Positions 23,251-35,939 of a DNA stretch of 64,000 nucleotides are shown in pieces. The position numbers and the translations under genes are program-made. This DNA comes from Blasia pusilla. Taxonomy: Eukaryota > Marchantiophyta > Marchantiopsida > Blasiales. Position 1 is the first letter of the stretch. Each line of letters opens with the position of its first letter. The DNA is taken from assembly GCA_050084515.1 (NCBI GenBank), contig CM114273.1, positions 33,418,001 through 33,482,000 of the forward strand, written 5' to 3'. Below the pieces are notes generated by a model that saw only the letters and a list, made by a program, of their open reading frames with translations, was not told the origin of the DNA and did not search any database.

Positions 23251-25946
23251 GGTTGCTAACATCTTCCTTCAATGGGGGAAGAAAAATTTTCAAGAGGCCG
23301 GCTAGGGTATGCTTTTCAAGTGCTCATAGTTTTTGTGTCGGTCGCTATTGAAACACAATTTAAGAATTTTCAGTGTACTCTCTCTTGTTAGTTATGGATG
23401 AACCTCACTGACTACACTTCATGTGAAAGTAGAGTGACATATGTAGTGCTTGTTTGAAAACTAACATGGTTGATACGTTAAACACTTTGATCCTTTGCAG
23501 TTGAGAAGAAGCAGTGGTGCCAAGATAGGCATATATGTTGTTGGTGCACTCTTGGATCCCCTCTCTTTACATGATGCACAAGTGAGAGCGCGGATGGCAG
23601 AGCAATATGGCTTTGAACAGATTGGTGAGCCAGTTCCAAAGACTTTGACGTTGAGAGATGTGATTGATTCTTTTCCGAAGGAGGTATGGTTCTTGAATGA
23701 TTTAAGGGTTTATTGAAATCTTCTCTTTTTAGCCATCAGGCCATGACATGTGCAAGTCTTCCACCTTTAAGTTGACCCCTCTTCAAGAGTCCAAGCTCAG
23801 TGCATGGGGAAATTCCAGATTGAAACTTCTAGTGTCTCATCACACAACACTTAGCTGTGAGACTAGTAGTAGAAATGAAGTACTTGTTCAAGTAAGCAAG
23901 GACATTGAGGATTTGGTGACTCTGGTATTCATCCAATTTTCTATTATCCCACGTGTTTCAAATCAACCCATGGAAGGCAGCAAGGAGTGTGGCCATCATA
24001 GTTATTTCATATACTTTGGGCATGTTTCTAATTGCAAGGTCTCCATGGTATCTACTTCCACTGGACTTACATTGGAACAGTTGCCACTTGGGTGAGTAAA
24101 TGATGAAGTTGGAGATTTATGGCGAGTTCTCTGTCTTGGATGCCAAGTCTCTTTGTTGGAAGAGGCAGTCTTGTTTTGACGTGAAACTTATGGGGGTGGC
24201 TTTTGAGGATCGCCTATATGCCTTTATTTGATGAAGGATTACCAAACTATTGTCTAATGGGTGTTACTTTGGTGTCCACCTTTTTGTGATAGGTCATGAC
24301 TGTGCACACAAATCACTTTTATCACTGTGTAACATACATATCTAGTGTACATTATGACATGGTTTTGTTCATTTAAAGCTGATGTGCATGCTTGCTGTTT
24401 GATTATTTCCAGGGTTGAGTTGTTGAGCCACGACATTAGCGTACACATTCCACACCATGTGTCACAAAAGAACCCAAGCTACAACTTACACATGGTACAT
24501 GAGTCCATGCAAAAGAATTGGGGAAAGATATGAGCAAAATTCTTAAGCTCCTCCTGATTTTCGATATTTTCATTTAAGTGGATTTGATCCTAGAAATTGA
24601 GAAGTGTGTGTACAATTTTCAAAATCTGTTGATTGTGATTCACCATTTGTTCAAATGACCTGATTCCGTAAATAGCGTGTGACTTTACTGCCTCATCCTA
24701 TTTTCTGAACATGGCAGGATATCAACTCTGCAAAGTGGAATTGGAGACTCATGAAGACAATTATGACACATTGCCGTATCTATAACGAGCAGCAAAACTA
24801 TGTGGCATTTGATAAAGGATTAAAAAAAGAATCTAAGGTCATTGGCCTATTTTTTTGAATTGAACAAGTTCATTAAATACCCATCATGTTGACATCTAGC
24901 CATGTGTTATTGATGTTATAGATAAGGATGGTCTCTGGTTAGTTTAGTGGTATAGTGGAATTCAGGTACTTGGATCTTTCTTATCAGCATCAGACTAACT
25001 GGTTCGCCAAAGCTACTACTGCAGACATGAATTTCAATGATTCTTGAAAATGACTTGAGATAGAGAGCTGTGTTCATGGAGGGCACAGATCTTTGAGTAC
25101 TCATATTGGTATTTTTTATGATGAATGTGTTGTGCAACTTGAATAAAGTTCCACCCGCAAGACACTACTAGTATGGACTATCGAGTTAATAGAGAGAGTG
25201 ACTTGTGAACTTCTTGGAGAGTGAGGAGTGGAATTGGCTAATTTGGCTTTCATGAAGATGGTTCTTCAGACATCCATACTTCTTCATAGATGTACTTGAC
25301 TCAGCCTTGTCAACTAAGCATATTTGTGTGCTCAGTTCTTCCTACATTGTGTGTTGTATCTATCTTACATTCATTTTGTTCAAGTGTGTTCGCTCACTTC
25401 AAACTACCAATTTGTGGTGCTTCCTACCCTGAACCTTCTTCTTGAGAACTCTATGAGCATTCTTTCTTCTTGCTACCGATTTACATTTCTTTGCATGTGA
25501 TCGGATTTTTGGATAATTCCTAAAGCCTCTTGAAAAGAATTATTCATACTTGGGCTTTTAGGAAAGCTCTAGCTTCTACATATGCTTATACATTTATTTG
25601 GAGTTTAATTCAACCTTGCTGAGTGGTTTCTATACAGTTGAGGGTCTCACAAGAATGAAATTGGGATGTGGAGAGAGAGGATCTGGAGCTTATATCGTGA
25701 TGGTCTCTCACTTCCACCAAACTCAATAGTTGTTTTGTAGGACCTCAGATCGCGTCCTTTGAATTTCACTTCAATGTATACTTTATAGAGATTTCAATTT
25801 ATGTACTTGGGAGCTCTTTTCTTGACTTGATAATGCGAGTTCTAGGAATTGTACTAGAGCCGAGAGTAGTCTTGAATTGAATTGAACATGTCCTTTCTTT
25901 TGCAAAGCCTAAAAAGGAGCAGGAAAACAAGACCGTAGATTACAAG
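23251..25946 (+). pseudogene. Exons of an unrecognised plant gene inside the CACTA-like element
   Basis: Four stretches have AG before and GT after, and all stay open in compatible phase. They are 23251-23306 (ending NGGRKIFKRPAR), 23501-23683 (61 codons; AKIGIYVVGALLDPLS and EQYGFEQIGEPVPKTLTL), 24718-24837 (40 codons; SAKWNWRLMKTIMTHCRIYN) and 25908-25946 (13 codons; PKKEQENKTVDYK). I do not recognise the family. There is no start exon or clear end, so this is probably a transduplicated fragment and not a complete gene. Intervening DNA is AT-rich and T-rich like plant introns. Whether it is transcribed cannot be told. Confidence 0.5.
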
Positions 25947-26399
25947 GTACGATAGTGCTTAGTAAAATTAGGTCTTCAAGGCTCCATTTGGTAGTATGAA
26001 GAGTAGAAAATTGATGAGAAGCTACAACAACTATGGGTTGCTACATGATTAAAGTGCTTGTATGATTTCACACCATGTTGGTAGCATTAGGACTATACTT
26101 AGAGCAGAATGGCATCTTCTTTGTTTGATGTAAGAGAAGTAGTAATAAGAGGGTATGTAGAGAAGGCAACCATCAAGTCATTTATATGTGGGAAGCAGGA
26201 TAGGTAGGAAGGAGTCATTCATACGTAGGGGTTATCATGGATACAAAATAGATTCTAAATATCAACATGCTGTACATATTTTTATCAGCAATAAAGAAAC
26301 CTTGTCATATATAATGACTAGCTATAGTTGTTTGCGTTACTTTATTTGCGTATTGTTTGTTAGTCTATAGGATTGTAAATGACATGGAAAAGTCATTTT

Positions 26400-26700
26400 A
26401 ATGATTCACAATCATTCTTTTGTGACGCACGATGTCATTATTTGTTTCTCAAAGTAGTCATTCAAAGTCACTCTTTATGACTCATCTAGTCATTCTTTCT
26501 GACTCGTCCGGTCGCTCTTTATGATTTGTCTAATCACTTTATAGAACTTGTCCAGTCACTCTTTATGACTAGCCGAGTCATTCTTTATGACTAGACGAGT
26601 CATTCTTTATGACTCATCTAGTCATTTTTTATGATTTGTCTAGTCAGTTTTTTTGACATCACCTAGTCATAAAAATTGACTATGTTGAGTATCAAAAATG
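26400..26700. repeat. Subterminal repeat array of the CACTA-like element
   Basis: At least eight imperfect copies of a word close to GTCATTCTTTATGACTCATC, in about 20-30 bp spacing, partly self-complementary (GTCAT...ATGAC). CACTA transposases bind subterminal arrays of this kind. Confidence 0.7.
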
Positions 26701-26869
26701 AGACTCAGATATGACTACCCTCGGTTTCAGTAACAACTTATACGACTAGGAGTAATTTTTATTACTATAGTCTTGTTAAGTAATTACTGAGTCTCATAGC
26801 CATGATTTGAGTAACATTGAGTTATTTTTTTGAGTCATCCAGAGGGGGGTTTTCTACTAGCGTGTGTTT

Positions 26870-28033
26870 CAAGACGTCCCATATAGATGGTGGTAAAGCA
26901 GTCCGAGCAAGACTCGTGGAGATTAGATAAGTATCTTGACTTCAGGCAAGTGAAGAGGCAGCATCGAGGAACAAACCTAGTGATTGATTTGGATGAAGAA
27001 ATTACGCGGCCCAGGTATTTGGAGACCCGGATTGCTCCCAAATCCGAGTAGAAGTAACTTCTCCAAAATCAGTAAATGTTTTATTTCAAAAGCCCTCCGT
27101 TGCTGGAAGTTCGCAACATCCGGTCTCTGGGGTAGTTCAACAATATGGGATTCCAATCATTGAGGTGGATTGCAACCTCAAAAGGTGGCATATATCTCGG
27201 AGCAACCCTGGGCATGGATCTACTTGGAGGGCAAGATTTGATGGCATTAGGAGAGCATGCGGCACTTTCTGAATAAGAATTGTACAAGGATTGGACGATC
27301 ACTTCCTGGATTCTGGGGACTCAAAAGCTTTCATCGTTTCACAAGGATCGGGGATCAATTGAAGTTCTTCTTCTCCCCAAATGAATCATGCGCTTTCTGA
27401 AAGTCTTATCCAGCTGCCATTGGAGCTTCAGGGAATACCCCCACGATTCGGCCCATTGCCGCAGGTACAAATTGCACTCAGGATGAAGTGGACAATCTTA
27501 CAAGTGCCGGTTTCAGACTCGTAGACGGAGGAAGTTCGGAGCATGTTCGTATTACAAAGATCTTTGCATTTTGTATTCAACCCAAGATTGATGTCAACAT
27601 ATACTCGGAGAAGGTGGATGATCTCAATCCACTATTTCTGTTTGAGTCTAGAAATGGGGTGAAGAGAAATAGAATGTGTAGGCCAACGGTGGAGAGAGCA
27701 AAGCGAATTGCATCAACTCGGGAGGCAAACATGGAAATCATCGCCACAAAAGATATTTAGAGTGGCAATGGAATAGGAAGGATGTATTGGGCCAGGAACA
27801 ACACTATAAATTCAAGTGTCACAGGGGTATATGTGGTGCACATCTGTTGCTTTTCCACATGTTCTTGTGATAACTTTGTCCAAAGAGAGACAAGTGGGAA
27901 AAGGTATTTCCCTTGTAAGCACATGTACTATGTGTTACTTGTAGTTTTAAGAGAGTCGGAGTTAGGAGTAGGAATCCACCAACCAATTCTGTCCCTCAAA
28001 GAAGTGCGAAGTATTTTAAACAAACCACTTTGA
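26870..28033 (+). pseudogene. Decayed gene ending in a SWIM-type zinc finger
   Basis: Two open pieces, 27488-27760 and 27782-28033, read through one stop. The second contains CSCDNFVQRETSGKRYFPCKH, which fits the SWIM pattern C-x-C-xn-C-x-H. Upstream, 26930-27060 shows a conserved-looking stretch (RGTNLVIDLDEEITRPRYLE). SWIM fingers occur in MULE/FAR1-type transposases and in other plant proteins; the rest of the protein is too degraded to choose. It lies directly right of the CACTA-like end and left of a copia element. Confidence 0.5.
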
Positions 28034-28486
28034 GGATGCAAAATGAGGTCTTAGATTGTACTTTCATTTTGCCAGAACCTTCACTTTGAGCTTGAACTCT
28101 ATTCAGCCAAGGGAAACTGATAGATTTTTTCCGAACTTGGATGGAAAAAGTGATTTCTTCCATGTTTATGATTCCAATGATTTTTCAGTTTTTTAAATTT
28201 TGTACAAATTGCAAGCAACCCGTCGGATTCAGACGAGTTGCTAAAATGTGGAAGAGGAAAAAAATTTGTGGGAGTGCCTAAGCAGTGAGAGAAAAGTGCA
28301 AAAAAATTCACACAAAAAGTTTCCTCTCTTCAACCCAACGCAAACTCTCTTCAAATCACAGGAAACTCTCTTTAAAAAAACGTATCTCTTTGGGTTGAAG
28401 GTCGTTTCCTCTCTCCTCTCTTCCTCTCCTCTTACCGCACCTCATGCGTATATGATGACTACCCTTCAAGAACAGGAGCTGAGTTT

Positions 28487-30057
28487 TTTTGAAAGAACCT
28501 ACAAGTAAAGTTGAATGGATTGAAGCTATGGAGGAAGAGCTGACTACATTAAGATATCAACAGACATGGGAGCTGGTTGATATATCTTCCGGTAAAGAAG
28601 CTATTGGTTGCAAATGGGTTCACAAAATCAAGCGTAATCAAGATGGTACAATTAACACGTACGAAGCGAGAATGGTGGCTAAGGGCTATGCACAACAACA
28701 TGGCATTGATTATGAGGAAATATTTAACCGTGTTGCAACGATGGCGACTACGAGAATAGTGGTTGCAGTTGCACTAAGGAAGAAGTGGAGATTATATCAC
28801 ATGGACGTCAAGAATGCCTTCTTGAATGGAGATCTATACAAGGAGCTATATATGACTCAACCACCTAGAGACGAGCATCACAAGTTTCCATTTCGCGTAT
28901 GCAAGTTGAAGAAAGATGTATACGGGCTCAAACAAGCTCCAAGAGCTTGGTATGGCAAGATTACATACGTCCTACAAGAGTTGGGTTTAAGGGTATGTGA
29001 TTCTGACTCCTCGATATATGTCTTGAGAGGATAAGATAATACGGTTATCATTGTGTTGTATGTTGACGATCTCTTGATTATTAGGAGTATTGAAGAAATA
29101 GTATAACAAGTCAAGCTGACGTTACAAGCAAAATTTGATATGAAGGACTTGGGAGAACTCAAGTACTTCCTTGGTGTTGAATTTATCAAGGTTGGAGAGA
29201 GCATGTGGTTATTACAACGACAATATGCTCTTCACATGCTTTCAAAATATGGTATGACGGCTTGTAAGCCAATCTCTACACCGTTGGACTAGAGTGTGAA
29301 GCTAAGAGTGGATGAAGGAGAGTTGCTTGCATATTCTAACATGTACAGGCGCATGGTTGGAAGTCTGATCTATCTAACTATAACTAGGCCAGATTTGAGC
29401 CATGCAGTTGGCATAGTGAGCCAATTTATGCAAGCACCTCGAAAACCTCACCTTGATGTTGTGAGGAAGATCATGGGATATGTGAAATTCTATGTTCAAT
29501 TGGGGCTTCAATTTGAACCTTCTATGAGTTTTGAATTATAGGGATTCATAGATGCTGATTAGGCACGAAGCGTGTCTCATTGATACTCCATATCTGGTTA
29601 TTCATTTACTTTGGGAAGTGCAGCTATAAGTTGGGCTTCAAAGAAGCAACCTACAGTTGCTTTATCTTCAACAGAGGCTGAGTATAGGGGAGCAACCAAT
29701 GCAACATGTGAGGCGGCATGGCTTCATTGATTACTTGTTGAGATTGGTGTTAGTAACTTAGGACCTAGTGTAATATATGCAGACAATATTAGTAGCATCA
29801 AGCTTGCTAATAACCATGTGTTTCATACTCGTACAAAACATATTGAGGTGCATTATCATTTTATTAGAGAGAAAGTGCTTACTGGAGAAATTGATCTTGT
29901 GTTTATAGATACAAATCAGCAAATTATTGACATCTTTACAAAGGCATTGTCTAGAGATAAGTTTGAGATGTTTAGAAATGATTTAGGCGTTAGAGATATC
30001 GATATGAGCTTGAGGGGGAGTATTGAAGATTGTGTTACAATCAAGCTTATGAAATAG
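28487..30057 (+). pseudogene. Ty1/copia reverse transcriptase and RNase H, decayed
   Basis: Starts within EPTSKVEWIEAMEEELTTL, continues with the copia RT signature GCKWVHKIKRNQDGTINTYE, MDVKNAFLNGDLYKELYM and GLKQAPRAWYGKI. YVDDLLII (catalytic box) follows after a stop at 29032. RNase [39 protein letters not shown] and FHTRTKHIEVHYHFIREKV. Stops at 29032, 29104, 29290, 29540 and 29581 break the frame. Gag, protease and integrase are absent, so only the 3' third survives. The end reads DMSLRGSIED, typical of copia pol. Confidence 0.92.
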
Positions 30058-30358
30058 CTTAACTGCTATATTTGGTACTCACACAAAGTATGGCAACTTA
30101 ATCTTGGTTACTGAGTTAAGCGTGATTATCTTAACTAGGGTTAGTTAATCACAATTAGTCTAACTCGAGACTATGGTTAAGATTAGGGTTAGGATTCCTT
30201 GTACATACCCTATATAATTGAGAAGGGGACCAGCCTCCACTCATTCTCTCATTGCAAATTTTGTTCTTCATGGTGGTGTGTGAGTGTGAGAGCCGTTTCC
30301 CACCAGTTATGCTTCTTTAGCAATTTTCCACAAGACTCTCACCCAATCTCCGCTGAAA
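30010..30358 (+). repeat. Copia polypurine tract and probable 3' LTR
   Basis: TGAGGGGGAG at 30011-30020 overlaps the end of the copia frame, the usual place of the tract. The following DNA has a TATA-like word (CCCTATATAATTGAG, about 30209) and no coding. The right limit is set only by the start of a gypsy Gag fragment near 30359. No 5' partner LTR was found left of 28.49 kb. Confidence 0.5.
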
Positions 30359-30690
30359 ATCCTATAGACTCTTTAGCTTGTCGATTCGCACGCCCTGGTA
30401 GCTCCTCCCCAACTGTTGAAAGAACTCCACTCTAGGACTGAAACTCGGTGGTCCTCTACCACGAGAGGTCTCTACCACCTCACCACTCTCACTGTCATCC
30501 TCTCCATCTAGTCCCCGGGCTGATTGTGTAGGTCTCTCTGCCCTCACTATCCCATCATACGCCTCGAGACCACTAGTGGACACATATCCTGGAGCCCAAT
30601 ATATCCTCCACGCATCGATCTCTATGGAGTATAAAGATCGGAACTCCATGTAGTCATCCATCGGCTGACCATCCAAGAATGCATAGGCAC
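30359..30690 (-). pseudogene. Gag fragment of the DNMT-bearing gypsy family
   Basis: Encodes MDGQPMDDYMEFRSLYS and RIYWAPGYVS, with PPSFSPRVEFFQQLGRSYQ near its end. These pair with copy A's PPMDDYHEFRRDHVAEIEAW, KYWSPGYVSI and PPSFSPVVEFFKRLKKNYQ. It is a truncated piece abutting a same-family fragment in opposite orientation. Confidence 0.75.
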
Positions 30691-30699
30691 GGCTATAGT

Positions 30700-31335
30700 T
30701 TCTTATCGGCCAGGATGGCGATTAGGTGATGGACGAGTGAGCCATCTACCGGTGCAATTTGCAAGAGTTAGTGGTGGACAACCATGTGAGGATATGGTGA
30801 CCACATTGGCATCATTCATATGTGGTGTTTACTGATTAGGAGGGTTTGGGGAGAGGAGCACACATGCGGAGGACATTCCCATAGCAGATAGTCCCACGGA
30901 GAGACATGCCAGGGTGGGTGTCTCTTCCCATGGTGCAGCGTTGCTTTATTTTTGTTGGGGACAAGCGTTGAGATACATGGAGTACAGAGGAGCTCATGAG
31001 GCAGACATGGAGCCGTGCCTATGTTTGGAGCAGGGTACGAGAGTGTTAGATCTCTTTGGAGGGATCAACACGGTGGGTGGGTGCAGTGTTGCAGTGGTGC
31101 GGGGATGACGACACTGATGGTGCTAGATGTGTGTAGGATAGGAGATCTTGTCAAGTAAATATGTGTGTGCTATGTGGAGTTAGTGGAATCCAATTTCCAA
31201 CTAGGAGGCGGTTGTGGGGTCCTTATGTATATACGTGAGTATCTTTCATTTATGTATGGATCTACCCGTATGTTGGGGAAGATTGGTGTTGTGTGGTGTG
31301 TAGATGTGACCAGCGATGTGTATGTGCATGACACC
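30700..31335 (+). pseudogene. Internally deleted fragment of the DNMT-bearing gypsy family
   Basis: 30700-30960 matches the protease-DNMT linker of copy B. 30990-31075 encodes CLEQGTRVLDLFGGINT, methyltransferase motif I. Right after it the sequence jumps to the end of pol (near AGATGTGTGTAG). Then come the polypurine tract (CTAGGAGGCGG, near 31205) and a TGTGGGG...GCATGACA segment like the LTR-edge repeat. So DNMT motifs II-X, RT, RNase H and most of IN-PHD are deleted. Orientation is opposite to copies A-C. Confidence 0.7.
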
Positions 31336-33189
31336 TTCGATTCATCCCCCGTTAAGCAGAATATAAGCATATTGATACTCTTGCGCTGCTCTATTGTCAG
31401 AAGGCATTCTAATGGTGGAGCAACGTAAGATTCCAAGATTCACTCACTTTAAGGTTGAGATCGGGATGTACATGTGCTGGAGTGTCTCGTGAGAAATTAT
31501 TGATGATCGCTCTGATTTGGGAGATCCCTTAGGATCGAGGGTTGGACATCCACCGTCACACTATGGTGCGCATGCGTCCAATGTCATATCCGGCTCAACT
31601 AAAGACACAATGGATTCTCTATCTCATGTTGATACAAAGGTGAAGGATCATAGTCATAAAGTCAAACTCTCATAGTCATAAAAAGCCAACTCGATTAGTC
31701 ATACATATGTGAGAAAACAGAAAGTGACTAAATCACTGAAATCTTTACAAAAACTTAGAGATACAAAGTGGCCTAGTCCGTCCGTGCGCTCACAGAAGAG
31801 CTTCGATGGAACCTGAACTGGGAGATAACTCGACATACGAGAATGCGCTACCGCTGCGGCTCCCGACTATTTGACTACTCGGGAAAACTAGGGTTTTACC
31901 TATTTTTCTTCGTTTCTATTAATAGAAAAATAGAATATCATCATATTCTTTTCCCTTACGAGTTATGTGATAGGGAAGAATAGAACCAAGAATCTAGCCA
32001 TTTTATACGCATGCGCAAATGCTAGCACTCCATTGTCTCTCTTCAAACACGTCAAAAATCTCAAGATGTGGGAGTAATAAATTCATTCACTAGCTTCTAG
32101 AAGTGGCATTACAAATCACAAGGAAAATGGCTTGTAAATTTTGGAAAAATACTCCTAAGGAAAATTCGAGGAAGTAGAGAGCTCATTAAAGACTTCACAA
32201 ATGTGTGTTATTACATGCCTAAGTTCTGAAAGAAAATATAGTTGGGGTGGTGGATTTCACCTTTGGACCCTCAAATTCGGTTGTGTTTAGAACTACAAGA
32301 TCCAAGAAGGTTGGAGGGATGGACATGTCGCATGAGTACCTACGGCCCGCATTCGAGCCAAGAATGCGGGCCGTGCACCCTGATGCCATATAGGGTTAGA
32401 TAAACCTAGTAACGCTACTCCGTAAACCACCTACGTCATATTACTATGACTCCTTCGACGTCTAAGTCGGAACCATCGATCTAGGCTTCTCCTCATACAA
32501 GGGGGCCGATCAAATCAATGGTGCTCAGAGGAGTGGATGTTGAGAATCCAATAACATAGTCATAATCCAAAAACTCCTTTAGTCATTTGTAGTAATTCCT
32601 TCACGACCACATTGGTCATTCTCAGTTACTACACTCGGGGGGTCACTATTTGGAGATCTATACATCACCTGTGATGTTTTAGGGTTTGGAGCCTTATCTT
32701 ATAAATGATTTTTTTTTATCTCATCCTTTCTTACTTTAAAGTGACAGATTTTGCATTTTCATTACCCCTAAAATTATTTAAGTAAAGAGTCATGTAGGAT
32801 TAAACAAGGCCTTGAAAGATAAGATAAGTACCTCATTTGATGATAATTTATCTAACTTTTGGTCTTGCGTAACATATCATATCCCCTTCTCCAAACCATA
32901 AACCAAACATCACTTCAGGTACAAAATTGGGAGGATGCCATAAGTTATAAATAGGGATCATATACCATGACACAGGGAAATTTCCCTAATTGAGCATGGA
33001 ACTCAATCAACCAATGTACTATCCCCCCTAGCCTACTCCCTCCCACTATCCTACTCAATTCTCAAAATGATAACTCATAAAATCCCACATGACAAACTTA
33101 AGGACATGCGTCAAGTTATCGCAAGAAATAACTCATCGTAACCCACTCACAATCTGAATGTATATAGATAGACCTTGTAAGTCGGCTGA
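31336..33189. other. Non-coding stretch with CACTA-like subterminal words and a direct repeat
   Basis: No gene seen. AGTCATAA/GTCATTC words like those of the CACTA elements occur at 31640-31705 and 32560-32660. The 31707-32551 direct repeat (separate entry) lies between them. Confidence 0.4.
31707..32551. repeat. Left copy of a long direct repeat
   Basis: Starts TGTGAGAAAACAGAAAGTGAC and ends GTTGAGAATCCAA. Matches 37645-38066, except that the middle (about 31935-32370 here) is missing from the right copy. The two copies flank an unrecognised decayed gene on the minus strand. Confidence 0.8.
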
Positions 33190-35885
33190 ATATAGAACAT
33201 ACCCTCTGTCTTGTATACTAGATTTCATTTTCAGGTTGACATTAGAAATCACCATCTCAATATCAATCCACTATCCATCTGTTGCATCATAAGTAAACAA
33301 GGTTTTGTTGTTACCAATTGACTTGTACCAGTTGCACTGCAATCGACATATGCTTCCCTTATCTACGGCAATAGGTATACGCTTGTCCAATAAATCAATG
33401 GCCTTTCGACGCTTGACCCAATGAGAACCATTCTTCTGTATGATAAACCCAATTGGACCCAACCAATATTCCTTTTTTGCCACTTCTGCCTCCATAACTA
33501 GTTGTTTTTCTTTCCCTTTCCTTTTCTTTAACTTTTTTGACCTAGTTGAAGGACTAGACTTTGGAGAAGACTCAAACAAAATAGCTATATCACTACCAAT
33601 ATCAACCAAACAAGTAGGGAAATTATCATTACATTCTTTTCCCTTACGAGTTGTGTAATAGGTCCTCTGGGATTTCCGAGTTAGCCTGTCCTTTGACATG
33701 AAAGGATTGCAAAATAATTGATTCACTAAAGGTGATTTTAAGATAGTTCTGCCCTCATAAGTTACAGTAGGCACTACCGTATGAGTTACCTACATGTTAG
33801 TCAATTCTGCCTGAACCGCTCCTAAGACATGTTTTACTTCTCCTGCAAGTGTTTCCATCTCTTATAAGTTATCATTGTCCACCTCTACCTCTGCACCATC
33901 TAGTGTCATTGGTTCATTGAAATCCCTAATATTTCTAGTGGCCCAACTATCAATCCGATTCAAATCTTCCTCAAGGTCTTCCGATTCCAAAAACTCCCAA
34001 GGTGGAGGCTCAATTGACCAAGGTCCAATAGTGCATACATGCTCCTCTATGTCTTCCGCATCATCACACAATGCAACCTCTTCCATGACCGTTGTTTCAG
34101 GCCATGTATCTGCCTCCACATCCCAAGGATGCAACGACCATCTTCTCGTTGCAACTGATAAGGAACTTCGAGGTGACATGTTCAACATGCGCAATAACTC
34201 TTTGGCATATTCGAATCCTTCTTTGAGGGATTTAACAACCAACTCCTTAGTCTTGAGTAAGGAATAATCAAATAGATTTGGAGCCTGTTCTCCCTCATCA
34301 AGAGGATGTAGCTTTCCCTATACATGCTCTTGCTTGTTGTGTGACCAACGTATCTTCAATCCCTCTGGTCCATACTCTAAGCTAGCTAGAGATTCACTCC
34401 TACTGCGCTATCCAACAACGATCCAAAGTCATAATTTCGTTCGTGGCCACTCATGCCGCCTACCTTATTGAAAAATATCTCACAAAAATCGGATCCCAAC
34501 AAGTGAAATGGAACTTATAGATAGGAAAACTTATCTCAAAATGCACAAATTAATAAAACAATGAAATGACACAACATGTTGATATTATGGAAGGCCTCAA
34601 CAGAAATCATGTTCTTCTCTGTGATAGATCCTCCATTTCCTGTTACAGAATGGTCACCATATCTCAACCATAGCCTCCACAAATAGAAAAACCAAGATAC
34701 TTTGGATGCCAAGACAACACGAGTCCGCAAGTCATGCTTCCGAGAGAAGAAAATATCAATGTAGTCTGCACAAACCTCCAAATATAGTAGAGTTCCAAAG
34801 CTTCGATCATGGCGAATATCTTGCCGCTCAAATATGTGTAACAAGCAAACCTACACTCTCCTGGAAGCTATTCGTTGTGGGCCAGCCCAATTCTACCTGT
34901 CAGTCCTATTCACATCATCCCAATTCAAGCCATGCTCTTGAATTGCATAATGGTTATAAATAGATGTCACATACGACAATGATGCATGTTGATCTCCAAG
35001 AACTAACATAGCAAAACATCGATCCAATGGGTTAATTTCTTTCTTGCCATTGTGAGGCGGGTCTTGGTCTCCAAAGCCATACAAGTCTCCATTTGGAAGA
35101 ATGGAGACTGAATACCGCCATCCTTCCCACCCTATCCTGTACCTAGGGTAAGAACCATTCATTCTAGTATAGTCTTCCATCATCAATTTTCTACGACGAA
35201 CATCCCCGTCACTAGCATGGCCCCGCAATGGACCAACTTTTGCTCTGCAATATTTATCCCACATAGATTTCAATTGTATCCAATGCTCCCTCACCCAATC
35301 AGCTTTGAACATATTATATGTAGCAGTAGCACATAGTGCCAATTTTGGCATCTTCTCATGCAGAGGATTCATAATGATAACTCGCGCATACATTCCTTTT
35401 GCATACTCCTCAAAAGTACTTACAATTTGGTCGTACCCCTCATTACCTTCCCCAAAAAGTAACTCCAAGCCATAAGAGCAAGTGTGTTCTTGTGACGGCC
35501 CTCAAAAACCAATGCGGGTGTCATATTTTGCCTCCCATCTATCACCAACAGAGAAAAATGTGAAAACTTTGGCCATGTCAGTATCATCTTCCTCATACAA
35601 ATAGAAAATCTCATATTTTAAAGAAAATTTACACGCCTTGTATTACTATCATACTATGAAAGGCATAAACCTAGGTCTTTCTTTAATCCTTGTTTCATCC
35701 TCTGCAAACATTACTGGTACATCTCCATCAATCCCAAGGGTTTGCTTCGATGCAAATAATACTCGGCACACCTCTTGGAATATCTCACTTTGTAGCCCAG
35801 CTCTTTCTATCGAAAAGTATTTAGTTCGTTCCCAAGAGACCATTGTTTCCTGAGTAAAGAGAGGTTTTATAAGAAATAACAAGAA
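33190..35885 (-). pseudogene. Large decayed gene of unrecognised family
   Basis: Consecutive minus-strand pieces, in order, look like one protein interrupted by stops and small shifts: FAEDETRIKERPRFMPF (35649-35882); MTPALVFEGRHKNTLALMAW (35420-35614); then 34893-35468 with ARVIIMNPLHEKMPKLAL, GHASDGDVRRRKLMMEDY and KEINPLDRC. They continue with YLEVCADYIDIFFS and DLRTRVVLASKVSWFFYLWR (34536-34844), an acidic stretch (33862-34242), and 33271-33774 with VTYEGRTILKSPLVNQL and a Lys-rich patch. I cannot name the family. Acidic residues in conserved-looking blocks and the repetitive setting make a transposase or domesticated transposase relative possible, but this is not shown. Confidence 0.5.
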
Positions 35886-35939
35886 GAAACTCTATCTTCA
35901 CTTAAAACGCTTCACTAACTCTAATAACTCTAACTTCAC

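Noticed and set aside
26400-26700. CRISPR-like array
   Set aside because: Repeats are imperfect, spacing is irregular, spacers are not unique, and the genome is eukaryotic; better explained as CACTA subterminal repeats.
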